NCBI GenBank assembly: GCA_964415245.1 | Contig: CAYQAJ010000045.1 | Span: 1-24,366, forward strand | Source of the DNA: CAYQAJ01 sp964415245 | Lineage (GTDB): Bacteria > Planctomycetota > Planctomycetia > Pirellulales > Pirellulaceae | Direction of reading: 5' to 3' | Length of the DNA stretch: 24,366 nt | In this document: one piece after another, positions 1-7,272 of the stretch | How the letters are laid out: each line of letters opens with the position of its first letter | Position numbering within the stretch: position 1 is the first letter of the stretch | The notes under the pieces: generated by a model | Database searches by the model: none | Seen by the model: only the letters and a program-made list of their open reading frames with translations | What the model was told of the DNA's origin: nothing | Program-made: the position numbers and the translations under genes

Positions 1-786
1 CTGCGGAGCGCACACGAACGTGTACTGCTGCAGCTTGATCATCGTGTCGATCACTTGCGCCGGTCCGTGCACAAACCCGAGCCGCCAGCCGGTCATGCCG
101 TAGCTCTTGGAAAAACCGTCGATGACGATCGTCCGCTCGTTGTACGATGCCGGTGAAACGAACGGGGCGTCGTAGCAGAATCGGCGGTAGATTTCATCTG
201 AAACCAGAGCGATATCGTGCTGGGCCGCCAACTCGGCCAGGTCGCGAATCTCTTCTTCGCTTGCCACTGCGCCGGTCGGGTTGGCGGGGCTGTTGAGCAC
301 GATCATCTTGGTGCGGGGCGTGATCGCGGCCGCCACGCGATCGACGTCGATTCGAAAATCGGGATACGTATCGACCGCCACCGGCGTACCCCCGACGAGC
401 CGCACGAGCGGGTCGTACATCACGAAGTACGGGTCGAAGATGACGACCTCGTCGCCCGGGTTGACCAGCGACAGCATGCACAGCACCAGCCCGCCGCTGG
501 TACCCGAGCTGACAAATACCTTGCGGTCGGCGTGTCCGTACTCGGCCGCAATATCGCTTTGCAGCCGCTCCCGCAGCGGCGCGATGCCCTGCGTGGGAGC
601 ATAGCCGTTGTAGCCGCTCTCGATCGCCGCCGAACACGCGGCTCGAATCTCCGCCGGCACGTCGAAGTCGGGCTGCCCGATCGACAGGTTGATGGGGTCT
701 TTGAGCTTACTCGCCAGGTCGAACACCTTGCGAATGCCACTGGAGTCAAAGGCCCGCGTCCGATCGGCAATCCAGGATCTGTTCAT
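1..786 (-). CDS. PLP-dependent aminotransferase, class I/II (AspC-like), partial
   Basis: This is a fold-type I aminotransferase that moves amino groups between amino and keto acids in the cytoplasm. The gene reads leftward from ATG at 784-786 and runs off the left edge, so 262 N-terminal residues are visible of a family that is usually about 390. Visible motifs in order are LSIGQPDFDVP, GYAPTQGIAPLRE, the cofactor-contact segment SSGTSGG, NSPANPTGA, SDEIYRR and DGFSKSYGMTGWRLGF. The lysine of the FSKSYG segment (Lys227) is the expected PLP Schiff-base residue. The N-terminus has no signal peptide and no strong Shine-Dalgarno (SD) sequence. Aspartate aminotransferase or a related broad aminotransferase is the best family-level call; the substrate cannot be fixed from this part. 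The next gene upstream on this strand ends 375 bases away, so it is probably transcribed alone. Confidence 0.93.
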   Translation of the reverse strand, partial: MNRSWIADRTRAFDSSGIRKVFDLASKLKDPINLSIGQPDFDVPAEIRAACSAAIESGYNGYAPTQGIAPLRERLQSDIAAEYGHADRKVFVSSGTSGGLVLCMLSLVNPGDEVVIFDPYFVMYDPLVRLVGGTPVAVDTYPDFRIDVDRVAAAITPRTKMIVLNSPANPTGAVASEEEIRDLAELAAQHDIALVSDEIYRRFCYDAPFVSPASYNERTIVIDGFSKSYGMTGWRLGFVHGPAQVIDTMIKLQQYTFVCAPQ

Positions 787-1161
787 AAGGGACACCGGTA
801 GAGATTGCTCGACCGAGACGCGCACCCAACGCAGCAGCCGCCAAAATCAATATCGCCCGCCAATGCGATTCGCACAACCGCGGCAGGCACAGGCGGCGCG
901 GGAAACGTGGCAGGACGCACGGGCAGGCAAGATCGGTCAAGCGCTGAGCGGCCTGGGGTGTACGATTCGTGCCCCCGTTAACCTGCCCCGAGTGTTATGC
1001 GATGAAACAACGCAATCCCGTTGCCGCCGTGTCATCGAACCGACACTCACGGTTCATGCTGTGCGTGTCAGTAACGACGGCGCTCTTGGGCTCTTTCTTG
1101 TTGTGAGCTCGCCAAGCGTCCTACGCCGAGACGTCGCATGGAATAGTCCGCACTGATGGGG
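787..1161. other. Intergenic region with a possible signal-peptide remnant
   Basis: This 375-base gap separates two minus-strand genes. No convincing full gene is visible. The one coding-like item is the short plus-strand frame at 1002-1106. A weak minus-strand promoter for the aminotransferase could lie near 850-880, with a TTGTGC-like -35 and a GATATT-like -10 at 17-base spacing, but the match is poor. Confidence 0.5.
1002..1106 (+). pseudogene. Possible remnant of a secreted protein (signal peptide with TGA)
   Basis: A 34-codon frame starts at ATG 1002. It encodes a basic N-terminus followed by a hydrophobic stretch (FMLCVSVTTALLGSFLL) and stops at TGA 1104-1106. Beyond the TGA the same frame reads ARQASYAE, an ideal A-X-A signal peptidase I site. 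The whole therefore looks like a normal export signal broken by a TGG-to-TGA change and detached from any mature domain, because the kinase gene's 3' end begins at 1162. No good ribosome site is present. A chance frame is the main alternative. Confidence 0.25.
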
Positions 1162-3729
1162 TCAGTTTTCGGAATCGGCCGATTCTGCCTGGTCGCCGGA
1201 ACCGCCTTCGGCAGACGAATGGAGGGCTCCATCGACGATGGCGACGCGGAATCCGTGCATGCTCCGCGGTTCTTGGAATTTGACCGGATTCCGACTCGCG
1301 GAACGGGTCAGCCAAATGTCTCCACCGGTGCTGCCTCCGCGGCAGACGTAGCTTCCGTCCTTGCTACGGCACAATTCGTCGAAATTGCCGTGTACGTCGA
1401 ATAGTCCGAAGGGATTGGCCGGCTTCTGTGCGACGGGATTCCCGCTAAACGCCAGGTCCCAACCGACCAGTCCGTGGCGATCCAGCTCTGCCCGATCCGT
1501 GCCACAACTCCACTCGGCCACCGTTCCCGCGCGGCAGGCGTACTCCCAAAGTTCCTCGTCGGGAAGTTGGTATGCTCGCCCGTCGAGTTCCTGAAGCCAG
1601 CGACAGAACGCGATGGCGTCCCTGGCGCATAGCTGACCGACCGGGTGCAGGTCCGACTGGGTCAAGTCTTTGTGCCGCCAAGTGAATTCGGGCCTGGTTT
1701 CGAGCCTTTCACCCGTCCAGGCCGTTCCTCCGAGCCCGTTGGTCTCGGCCTCTGTCTTGAAATCGGTTGCGGCGACAAATTCCTGGAATTGCCCGACCGT
1801 CACCTCGGTCGCTGCCATGTAGAACGGCTGAGCGATCTGCACTTTCCGAGCTGGCGATTCGGACTTCACCCAATCACGGGCCCATTCGGGTACCATCGGC
1901 ATGTATCCGCTGACTTGTTCGGGCGTCGAACCCATCGTGAACTCGCCCGGCGGAATGAGGCGAAATTTCATGCCGATGCCGTTCTCGAACTCGACCGGCA
2001 CGCCGAGGTAATCGGCCCAGGCCTGTTGATGCCGCGCGGCCTGCTCGGCGTCGAACGGCGCGATCGCGGGCGGCGGGGCGTCGTCTGGCCATGGATTCTT
2101 AATCGAAATGGACGGCGTCGGGATGGGCGTTTGCGTGATGCTGGGCGCTACCACGTAAGGAGTTGCCGGCTCGAGCGTCATACGCAAGACAGTCCGGCCG
2201 TTGCGCGTGATTGACACCAGTTCCTGCTTGGCGGGTTGGCCGTCCTTCAGCGCGACGACTAGGTACTTGCCGGGACGCAGCGTCAGTTCGATGGCGTTTC
2301 CGTCGGTGACCGTGACTTCCTCTCCGTCGACGGCGATCCTGATGTCGGGGTCTCCGGTTTCGATCACCAAGGTTCCGGAACCGGTTGTCCAGCGAACAAC
2401 AATTGATGCAACGATTCCCAACAGGCCGATCATGACCACCACCGCAGCGGCGATTTTGATCGGCGTGCTCGGGAAACGAGACTGGCTTCTTCGCCGCTGC
2501 GCGGCTTGGGAAGCCGGTGCCAGCGACTCTTGAGCGCCTTGCCAAGGATCGGGAATCTTCGGTACTCGGCCGGCTTGAACGTCGAGGGCACACTGCGCTA
2601 GCAGATCGCTCACCTCCTTGGCCGAGCTGTAGCGTTGGTCGGGTTCCTTGGCGTGCAGATGACCGATCAACTCACACATCCAATCGGGCACCTCGGGAAC
2701 AAACTCCTGAATCGGCCGCGGTATCTCTTCCGTCACACGTTTGAGCACGGCCAACGTGGTCGGCGCGCGAAACGGCGGTTGGCCGGTGAGCACCTGATAC
2801 AGAACGCTGCCCAAGCTGAACAGGTCGGCCCGCTGGTCGAGTTTATGCCCGTGAACCTGCTCGGGCGCCATGTACATGGGTGTCCCGGCGATCACGCGAC
2901 TCTGCGTAACACTGGCGTCGTCGGTCGTGCGAGCCAGCCCAAAGTCGGTGATCCTCACCCGCATGTTCGTCCCCTCTTCGAGCAAGATGTTTGCCGGTTT
3001 GACATCGCGGTGAATCAGCCCTTGCGCATGGGCGGCAGTCAGGCCGTCGGCAATCTGTTTGCCGACCCGCAGCGCGTTTTGCAGGTTCATGGGTCCCTGC
3101 TCTTCGAGTTGCTGCTGAAGAGTCTTGCCGGGAGTATACTCCATCACCAGATAGGGAATCGGATCATCCTCGACCGCGTGAATCGCAACGATGTTTTCGT
3201 GTCGCACGGCGGCAGCGCTGCGGGCCTCGCGCAAGAATCGTTTGCGGGCCGGAGACATGGCCGCCATTTCCGGCGCAAGGACTTTGATCGCCACCACGCG
3301 CTGCAGCTTCTCATCGAAGGCTCGCAGCACGGTGCCGAAGGCGCCACGTCCGAGCACTTCGAGAACCTCGTAGTGCCCCAGGCGACCGAGGGAACCGGGC
3401 TCGGCTGATGCCTGCAAGTAATCAAGAGGAATCTTCTCGACAAGCTCTTGCACGTTCTCCCTCACGGAGTGTCCCAATAGCTTCTCTTCACTTGCGCTGT
3501 TGTAAGTGGAGTCGTCGCCGAGAAGAATCGTCGCATCAATCTCAGTCAGAGCACCGGCCTTCAAGGGAGAGTGCTCGAGAAAACTGCCGGCATCGGCGGC
3601 GAGATACAACAGATCCTCCACGTCTTTCCGCAGGTCCAGGTTGTCGCCGCAGTTTGCGGCGAGGAATTGGCTCCGCTCTTCCGGTGACTCGATTTTGATC
3701 GCTTCGGCAAAGAGGGTTTCTTCGTTCAT
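1162..3729 (-). CDS. Membrane Ser/Thr protein kinase with C-terminal FGE-sulfatase-like domain
   Basis: This 855-residue protein is a Hanks-type kinase anchored by one membrane segment. Residues 1-110 form a leader with the segments SPEERSQFL and DAGSFLEHSP, of a sort common in planctomycete kinases. The kinase domain spans about 120-380: glycine loop GRGAFG (127-132), VAIK with Lys149, HRDVKPAN with catalytic Asp242, DFG (262-264) and APE (288-290), all intact. A basic stretch and a transmembrane helix (about 424-447) follow, then a PEGA-like beta domain (453-520), a Pro-rich linker and an FGE/SUMF1-like domain (585-831) containing PPGEFTMGS, LPDEELWEYACRAG and HGFRVA. The domain has lost hallmarks: the usual GNVWEW reads GNFDEL, and the late catalytic Cys of true FGEs is not seen, so an extracytoplasmic binding or sensor role is more likely than catalysis. 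A likely SD (AGGGTAAAGG) precedes the ATG. It lies 99 bases downstream of the sigma factor gene, probably in one transcript. Confidence 0.93.
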   Translation of the reverse strand: MNEETLFAEAIKIESPEERSQFLAANCGDNLDLRKDVEDLLYLAADAGSFLEHSPLKAGALTEIDATILLGDDSTYNSASEEKLLGHSVRENVQELVEKIPLDYLQASAEPGSLGRLGHYEVLEVLGRGAFGTVLRAFDEKLQRVVAIKVLAPEMAAMSPARKRFLREARSAAAVRHENIVAIHAVEDDPIPYLVMEYTPGKTLQQQLEEQGPMNLQNALRVGKQIADGLTAAHAQGLIHRDVKPANILLEEGTNMRVRITDFGLARTTDDASVTQSRVIAGTPMYMAPEQVHGHKLDQRADLFSLGSVLYQVLTGQPPFRAPTTLAVLKRVTEEIPRPIQEFVPEVPDWMCELIGHLHAKEPDQRYSSAKEVSDLLAQCALDVQAGRVPKIPDPWQGAQESLAPASQAAQRRRSQSRFPSTPIKIAAAVVVMIGLLGIVASIVVRWTTGSGTLVIETGDPDIRIAVDGEEVTVTDGNAIELTLRPGKYLVVALKDGQPAKQELVSITRNGRTVLRMTLEPATPYVVAPSITQTPIPTPSISIKNPWPDDAPPPAIAPFDAEQAARHQQAWADYLGVPVEFENGIGMKFRLIPPGEFTMGSTPEQVSGYMPMVPEWARDWVKSESPARKVQIAQPFYMAATEVTVGQFQEFVAATDFKTEAETNGLGGTAWTGERLETRPEFTWRHKDLTQSDLHPVGQLCARDAIAFCRWLQELDGRAYQLPDEELWEYACRAGTVAEWSCGTDRAELDRHGLVGWDLAFSGNPVAQKPANPFGLFDVHGNFDELCRSKDGSYVCRGGSTGGDIWLTRSASRNPVKFQEPRSMHGFRVAIVDGALHSSAEGGSGDQAESADSEN

Positions 3730-3757
3730 GGCCTTTACCCTAAATGAAGGGGCAGAA

Positions 3758-3770
3758 GAGGTGTCACCTC
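3758..3770. promoter_or_regulatory. 13-base perfect dyad upstream of the kinase gene
   Basis: GAGGTG and CACCTC flank a single central base, giving a perfect odd palindrome about 30 bases upstream of the kinase start, in the spacer after the sigma factor gene. One base is too short a loop for an RNA hairpin, so if functional it would act as a DNA operator. Short perfect dyads can also arise by chance. Confidence 0.2.
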
Positions 3771-3828
3771 AGAATGCGATCTTTCCGTCGAAAACCCCTC
3801 ATAGATTTCCCGCGTATTTTGGAATTCT

Positions 3829-4407
3829 TCACGTCTCCGGTGAGTATTCGCTGCTTTCGCGCAGCTCCCGCAGCAGCCAAACGCGGGCGTAACGCCAGTC
3901 GCGTTCCGCGGTGGCAAGGGAAATCCCCAGGGCGTTGGCGGCGTCCTGCATCGTTAGCCCGGCAAAGTAGCGCAGTTTGACGAGAGTCGCCTTCCTGGCG
4001 TCAACCTGTTCGAGCCGCACCAGCGCGTCGTCGAGCGCGAGCAGGTCGTTGCGCCGGTCGGGCCGTGACACCCGATCTGGGTCCAGGTCGACTCGACGAG
4101 CCTCTCCACCGTGTCGGACCCGTCGCTTGCGACGCGCATTTTCAATCAGCACGCGCCGCATGGCCTCGGCCGCGGCCGCGAAGAAGTGCCCGCGCGAGTC
4201 CCACTGCTGTTGATGCTCGACATCCACCAGTCGCAAGTATGCCTCATGGACCAGGGCGGTGGCTTGAAGCGTCTGTCCGGGTTGCTCGTTTGCCATGTGG
4301 GCACTGGCAAGCTTGCGCAGCTCGTCGTACACCAACGGCAAGAGTTGCTCGGCGGCTGAAGGATCGCCCGATTCGATCCTTTGCAGGATCTGCGTAACCT
4401 CGCTCAT
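3829..4407 (-). CDS. ECF-type RNA polymerase sigma factor (planctomycete kinase-linked group)
   Basis: This 192-residue protein is a sigma-70 family factor of the extracytoplasmic-function type. Region 2 lies at about 5-95, with LLPLVYDELRKLA and ALVHEAYLRLVD, followed by the conserved WDSRGHFFAAAAEAMRRVL and IENARRKRR. Region 4 lies at about 122-180, with the helix-turn-helix around LTMQDAANALGISLATAERD. These blocks are those of the ECF group found in Rhodopirellula and Verrucomicrobia (TIGR02999 type, from memory). In that group the factor is commonly encoded beside a Ser/Thr kinase that may regulate it, as here: the kinase starts 99 bases downstream on the same strand. No anti-sigma factor gene is visible. 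The predicted role is to direct transcription of an unknown regulon after a signal received by the kinase. Confidence 0.95.
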   Translation of the reverse strand: MSEVTQILQRIESGDPSAAEQLLPLVYDELRKLASAHMANEQPGQTLQATALVHEAYLRLVDVEHQQQWDSRGHFFAAAAEAMRRVLIENARRKRRVRHGGEARRVDLDPDRVSRPDRRNDLLALDDALVRLEQVDARKATLVKLRYFAGLTMQDAANALGISLATAERDWRYARVWLLRELRESSEYSPET

Positions 4408-4766
4408 ACAGGCCAGCGTACCGCCGCCAGCAAACAGATTCCACCCACAGACAGAGGGGCTGTCCTACACGCTCCGCAGGTCGCGCACCGCTGCTCATCC
4501 GGAGATCGGTCTTCCCTAGCGTTGGGAAAGTGTTCTGTTGGTCGGCCGCCGGCGTGACATTTTCTGTTAATCCAGTGCGCAAATGGGAAACTGTTGGGAG
4601 CGGTTGGAGCCCGCCGTGAGAGACGCGAAGAAATGTAAGCCGCGGAACTCTCGGCAGTAGGAGAAAGGCTCTCGCGCACATGGTTAGGAAGGGGTTTTGG
4701 CACATAGAGATTCCAGCCGGTTTTTTCTGGCGCCTCCACGCGTCCCTTCCATTTCGACACAATCGA
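4408..4766. other. Intergenic region, probable sigma factor promoter region
   Basis: This 359-base gap lies between two minus-strand genes. It should hold the promoter of the sigma factor/kinase pair on the minus strand. A GAAAAT-like -10 at 4559-4564 is visible but has no convincing -35. No gene, repeat or clear terminator was seen. Confidence 0.4.
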
Positions 4767-5867
4767 TCAGTTCGACCTCCTTCGCCCGCGTTGGCCTTGA
4801 ACGTGTTCAGCCACGTCGTGCGCCGCCTTGGTGGGCTTGCCGCGCTCGTCGAGGAAGCCGAGGTCGCGGAACCAGTCGATGTAGCGATCTTGCCACGTGC
4901 CGAACGGCGTGTTGTTGCGGTCCTTGAGGCCGCCGGCGTGGACTCCGTTGCCGTACACGTGCAGCTCGACGTTGGAAATGCCGGCCTTCAGCATGGCGTT
5001 GACGTAGTCCATGGCCCACAGGGCGTGCACGCGGTCGCCGGAGCCGGCGGTGGCCACGAACGAGGGTGGAGCGCTACGCGGAATCTCGGTATCGGGCTCG
5101 CGCGTGAACGGCGAAGGGCCGGGGTAGAGCAGTCCCACGAAGTCGGGTCGCGACGAAACGCCCTTGAGCGGGCCTTCTTCGTCGATGTGCTCTTGATCGA
5201 ACTTTTCGTAGAACACGGCGGCGGGGCCCGACAGCTCGGCGCCGGCCGAGAAACCGATGATGCCGATGCGGTTGGGATCGAGGCCCCACCGGTCGGCATG
5301 CGCGCGGACGAGGCGGATGGCCTGCAAGGCGTCGTTCACCGCGTCGACCTCGGCGACGTAGCCGTCGCTGCGCAGCCGGTTGCGCAGAATCACCGTGTTC
5401 ACACCGTAGTTGAAGAAGAACGGGACGAAGTCGCACGCTTCGGGCCCCACGTTCAACGTGCGATGCCCGCCCCCCGCGGCCAGGATGACCGTGGTGCCCG
5501 TGCTGGCCCACGGCTCGACCGTGTGCACCTCGATCGAGGGATTGTGGATGTTGACGATGCTCTGGACTCGGCCGGGCATCCCTTTGCTCTTGGTGTACTT
5601 TTCCGCCTCGCGGATTCGATCCTGCTTGAGCATGGGCGAATCGGGCGCGTAGAGCGGCAGGACGATACCGCCGGGCAGAATCGGCTGCGGCTGATACGGC
5701 CCGTCGTCGACAGGGCCCGGCTCGGGAACAAAGCCGGACGCAGCCACGGTGCTCGTGTCGTTACCCGTTCCTACCTGCGCTGTGGCTGCTTCGTGCATGG
5801 CAAGCAGCAATGCGACCGCTGCGCTGGTAACCATGGCAGTTCTCATCATCGGGAGGAGCGTTCGCAT
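4767..5867 (-). CDS. Secreted alpha/beta hydrolase (esterase/lipase-like)
   Basis: This 366-residue protein has an export signal (hydrophobic core about 12-24, cleavage likely near ATAQ at 28-31). The hydrolase core starts around residue 117. An oxyanion-loop-like AGGGH (131-135) stands where many esterases have HGGG. The nucleophile elbow is GFSAGAEL with Ser207. Likely acid and base are Asp278 in GSGDRVHALW and His310 in YGNGVHAGG, spaced as expected for the fold. The best match in type is the dienelactone hydrolase / acetyl-xylan esterase group that planctomycetes use on polysaccharides. The substrate cannot be read from sequence. The start at 5867 is supported by an AAAGG about ten bases upstream. 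It stands alone between two long gaps, so it is probably a single-gene unit. Confidence 0.88.
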   Translation of the reverse strand: MRTLLPMMRTAMVTSAAVALLLAMHEAATAQVGTGNDTSTVAASGFVPEPGPVDDGPYQPQPILPGGIVLPLYAPDSPMLKQDRIREAEKYTKSKGMPGRVQSIVNIHNPSIEVHTVEPWASTGTTVILAAGGGHRTLNVGPEACDFVPFFFNYGVNTVILRNRLRSDGYVAEVDAVNDALQAIRLVRAHADRWGLDPNRIGIIGFSAGAELSGPAAVFYEKFDQEHIDEEGPLKGVSSRPDFVGLLYPGPSPFTREPDTEIPRSAPPSFVATAGSGDRVHALWAMDYVNAMLKAGISNVELHVYGNGVHAGGLKDRNNTPFGTWQDRYIDWFRDLGFLDERGKPTKAAHDVAEHVQGQRGRRRSN

Positions 5868-6360
5868 GGAATTTTGCCTTTCGTTTGTCGGATTGCGTGG
5901 AATGAGCTACCGGGCCAACCTATCCGGCCTTGTTGCCGTGCTGGCCGCAAACGGATCGTGCGGCACTCGCGGGGCCTTCGAGTGGCCCTCGCTCAGCGGC
6001 CCGCCCGGCGACTGTGAGCCATTAAAGCCTGCCGGCGGCCAGTTCTCAAGAAACGCTGCCTGAGTACAACCCTTCGCCGTGTCGACTCGGAAACGCCTGG
6101 CGCACCGATTGCCGCCGCCGCGGGAATGTCGTTCGAGGGTGGAATCGGGCCCTCCGCCCTGTCCCCGCGTCCAGGTGTCCCAGCGCCACGCCATCCACCG
6201 TTCACCCGCTTCCCCCTTCCGAGCCCCTCGCTAAGCGATTCACTCTTTTCAGGTTGCGGTCTGGCCGGTACAACCGCACCGCTGGCTCAGCTTGACCCTG
6301 CCGGAAAGCCGAAAGTAGAGTTGGGGATAGGAACTGTCCCTTCACGCGGAGGCGCTTCGA
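5868..6360. other. Intergenic region between divergent genes
   Basis: This 493-base gap separates the hydrolase (minus) and the 178-residue unknown gene (plus). Short frames cross it but read as low-complexity Pro/Arg/Gly strings without domain-like features. The only supported items are a candidate plus-strand promoter near 6292-6321 and the ribosome site at 6348-6352. Confidence 0.5.
6292..6321 (+). promoter_or_regulatory. Candidate sigma-70-like promoter for the 6361 gene
   Basis: TTGACC (6292-6297) and TAGAGT (6316-6321) are separated by 18 bases. They match the -35 consensus at 5 of 6 and the -10 consensus at 4 of 6. Transcription would begin near 6328, ahead of the GGAGG ribosome site at 6348-6352. 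Consensus rules in this phylum are not well fixed. Confidence 0.35.
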
Positions 6361-6897
6361 ATGCGTTCCGGCGAGTCGAGCACAACCTTGCGACGGTTTT
6401 TCGCCGGGCTGGCGGAGAGCACGTTCCAAACGCGGCTGGGGGTAGTCGACCCGCCACTGGTCGACTACCTGAGCGACATGCTGCTGCGGTTCGTGCGGTG
6501 CGAGGCCATTTTCCGGGTGCGCAACTTGCAAGGGCGGCCGATCCGCGAACTGAGCGAGCTCCTGTGCGAGGCCAACGAGCGGGTTGGGGCGGCGCGGCGG
6601 GCCGTCTATCGGCACGTCGGCGACGTGGCGCTGTTCTGGACGGGCGTTTTTCCCGAGTCGCTACGGCGACGCAGCGGCAGCGCCCTTTGGGATCGCTACG
6701 GCGATTACTGCGCACAGGGAAAGCGCTCGTACCTGCTGGCGGCCACCATCGAGCCGCACGAGAAGGAAGATACACCCGGCGAAGTGCTCACGCGGCTGGG
6801 GAGCCAGTTCGAGCTGTGCGCGTACGGCCTGCGGGAAGTCCGCCGCCAGTGGGAAGAGAGCGACGAACAGCCACCCACGGCGTTTCTGATTAACTGA
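6361..6897 (+). CDS. Conserved-looking hypothetical cytoplasmic protein
   Basis: This 178-residue protein was not assigned to a family. It has no signal peptide or membrane helix. It is rich in Arg, Leu and Glu and is probably mostly helical. Notable segments are FAGLAESTFQTRLGVVDPPL (14-33), YLSDMLLRFVRCEAIFRVR (36-54), HVGDVALFWTGVFPESLRR (85-103) and LGSQFELCAYGLREVRRQW (146-164). The even composition and segments resembling a folded core argue for a real gene. The start is supported by GGAGG eight bases upstream and a candidate promoter further up. Three 30-base repeats begin three bases after its stop codon. Planctomycete proteins with similar wording seem familiar, but no function is known to me. 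Confidence 0.75.
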   Translation: MRSGESSTTLRRFFAGLAESTFQTRLGVVDPPLVDYLSDMLLRFVRCEAIFRVRNLQGRPIRELSELLCEANERVGAARRAVYRHVGDVALFWTGVFPESLRRRSGSALWDRYGDYCAQGKRSYLLAATIEPHEKEDTPGEVLTRLGSQFELCAYGLREVRRQWEESDEQPPTAFLIN

Positions 6898-6900
6898 GCC

Positions 6901-6990
6901 GTGGGGCAGGCTTTCCAGCTTGCCGCATTCGTGGGGCAGGCTTTGCAGCCTGTCGCATTCGTGGGGCAGGCTTTCCAGCCTGTCTTCAGC
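6901..6990 (+). repeat. Three tandem 30-bp hairpin-forming repeats
   Basis: Units start at 6901, 6931 and 6961, each with GTGGGGCAGGCTTT at its left end. Within each unit CAGGCT and AGCCTG (AGCTTG in unit 1) flank a four-base loop; in unit 2 the stem extends to eight pairs with one G-T wobble. GTGGGGCAG recurs inverted at 7037-7045. The array directly follows the stop codon of the 178-residue gene. It resembles dispersed extragenic palindromic elements rather than an intrinsic terminator, because no T-run follows. Confidence 0.8.
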
Positions 6991-7076
6991 ACGCGAATCT
7001 CGATCGAGCAGATTCGGCAGCGGCAGACGAGAATGTCTGCCCCACGCGCGTGCTAGCGTCGCCATCGCGACTTGTC

Positions 7077-7105
7077 TTGACGCCGCCGCTCATTGTCACC
7101 ATTAT
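7077..7105 (+). promoter_or_regulatory. Candidate sigma-70-like promoter for the channel gene
   Basis: TTGACG (7077-7082) and CATTAT (7100-7105) are spaced by 17 bases, matching consensus at 5 of 6 and 4 of 6. This would give a leader of about 160 bases before the ATG at 7273. Confidence 0.35.
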
Positions 7106-7272
7106 CCGCTGGTGGGTTTTCCCCGCTGTCATTGCGGCGCAGCGCCAGGACGCGCGGGCGTCCAATGCGGATCGACCGCGCGCTTCTCGGGACAGAACGA
7201 GAACACTTGCGGCCAACTGACTTGCGCCCCCTTTCGGGCACGTGTCCCCTCAAGGATGAGTTAGGACCGTCG

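Larger units (their letters stand above)
6898..7272. other. Intergenic region with hairpin repeats and a candidate promoter
   Basis: This 375-base gap starts with three tandem 30-base units (6901-6990), has an inverted partial copy of the unit start at 7037-7045, and then carries a candidate promoter at 7077-7105 for the channel gene. A longer in-frame start for the channel gene at 7093 falls inside this promoter and gives no signal peptide, so I treat this region as non-coding. Confidence 0.6.

Noticed and set aside
1104..1106. TGA read as selenocysteine or recoded Trp
   Set aside because: No selenocysteine insertion element was seen and no mature protein follows; decay of an old gene is simpler.
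4680..6017. 445-codon plus-strand frame
   Set aside because: It is antisense to the secreted hydrolase, which has a signal peptide and catalytic motifs.
6324..6341. Short GGGGATAGGAACTGTCCC stretch resembling dispersed planctomycete repeats
   Set aside because: Single imperfect copy in the window, and it lies in the leader of the 6361 gene; not enough to call a repeat.
7093..7272. Upstream extension of the MscS-type protein
   Set aside because: It would start within the candidate promoter and hide the signal peptide beginning at 7273.
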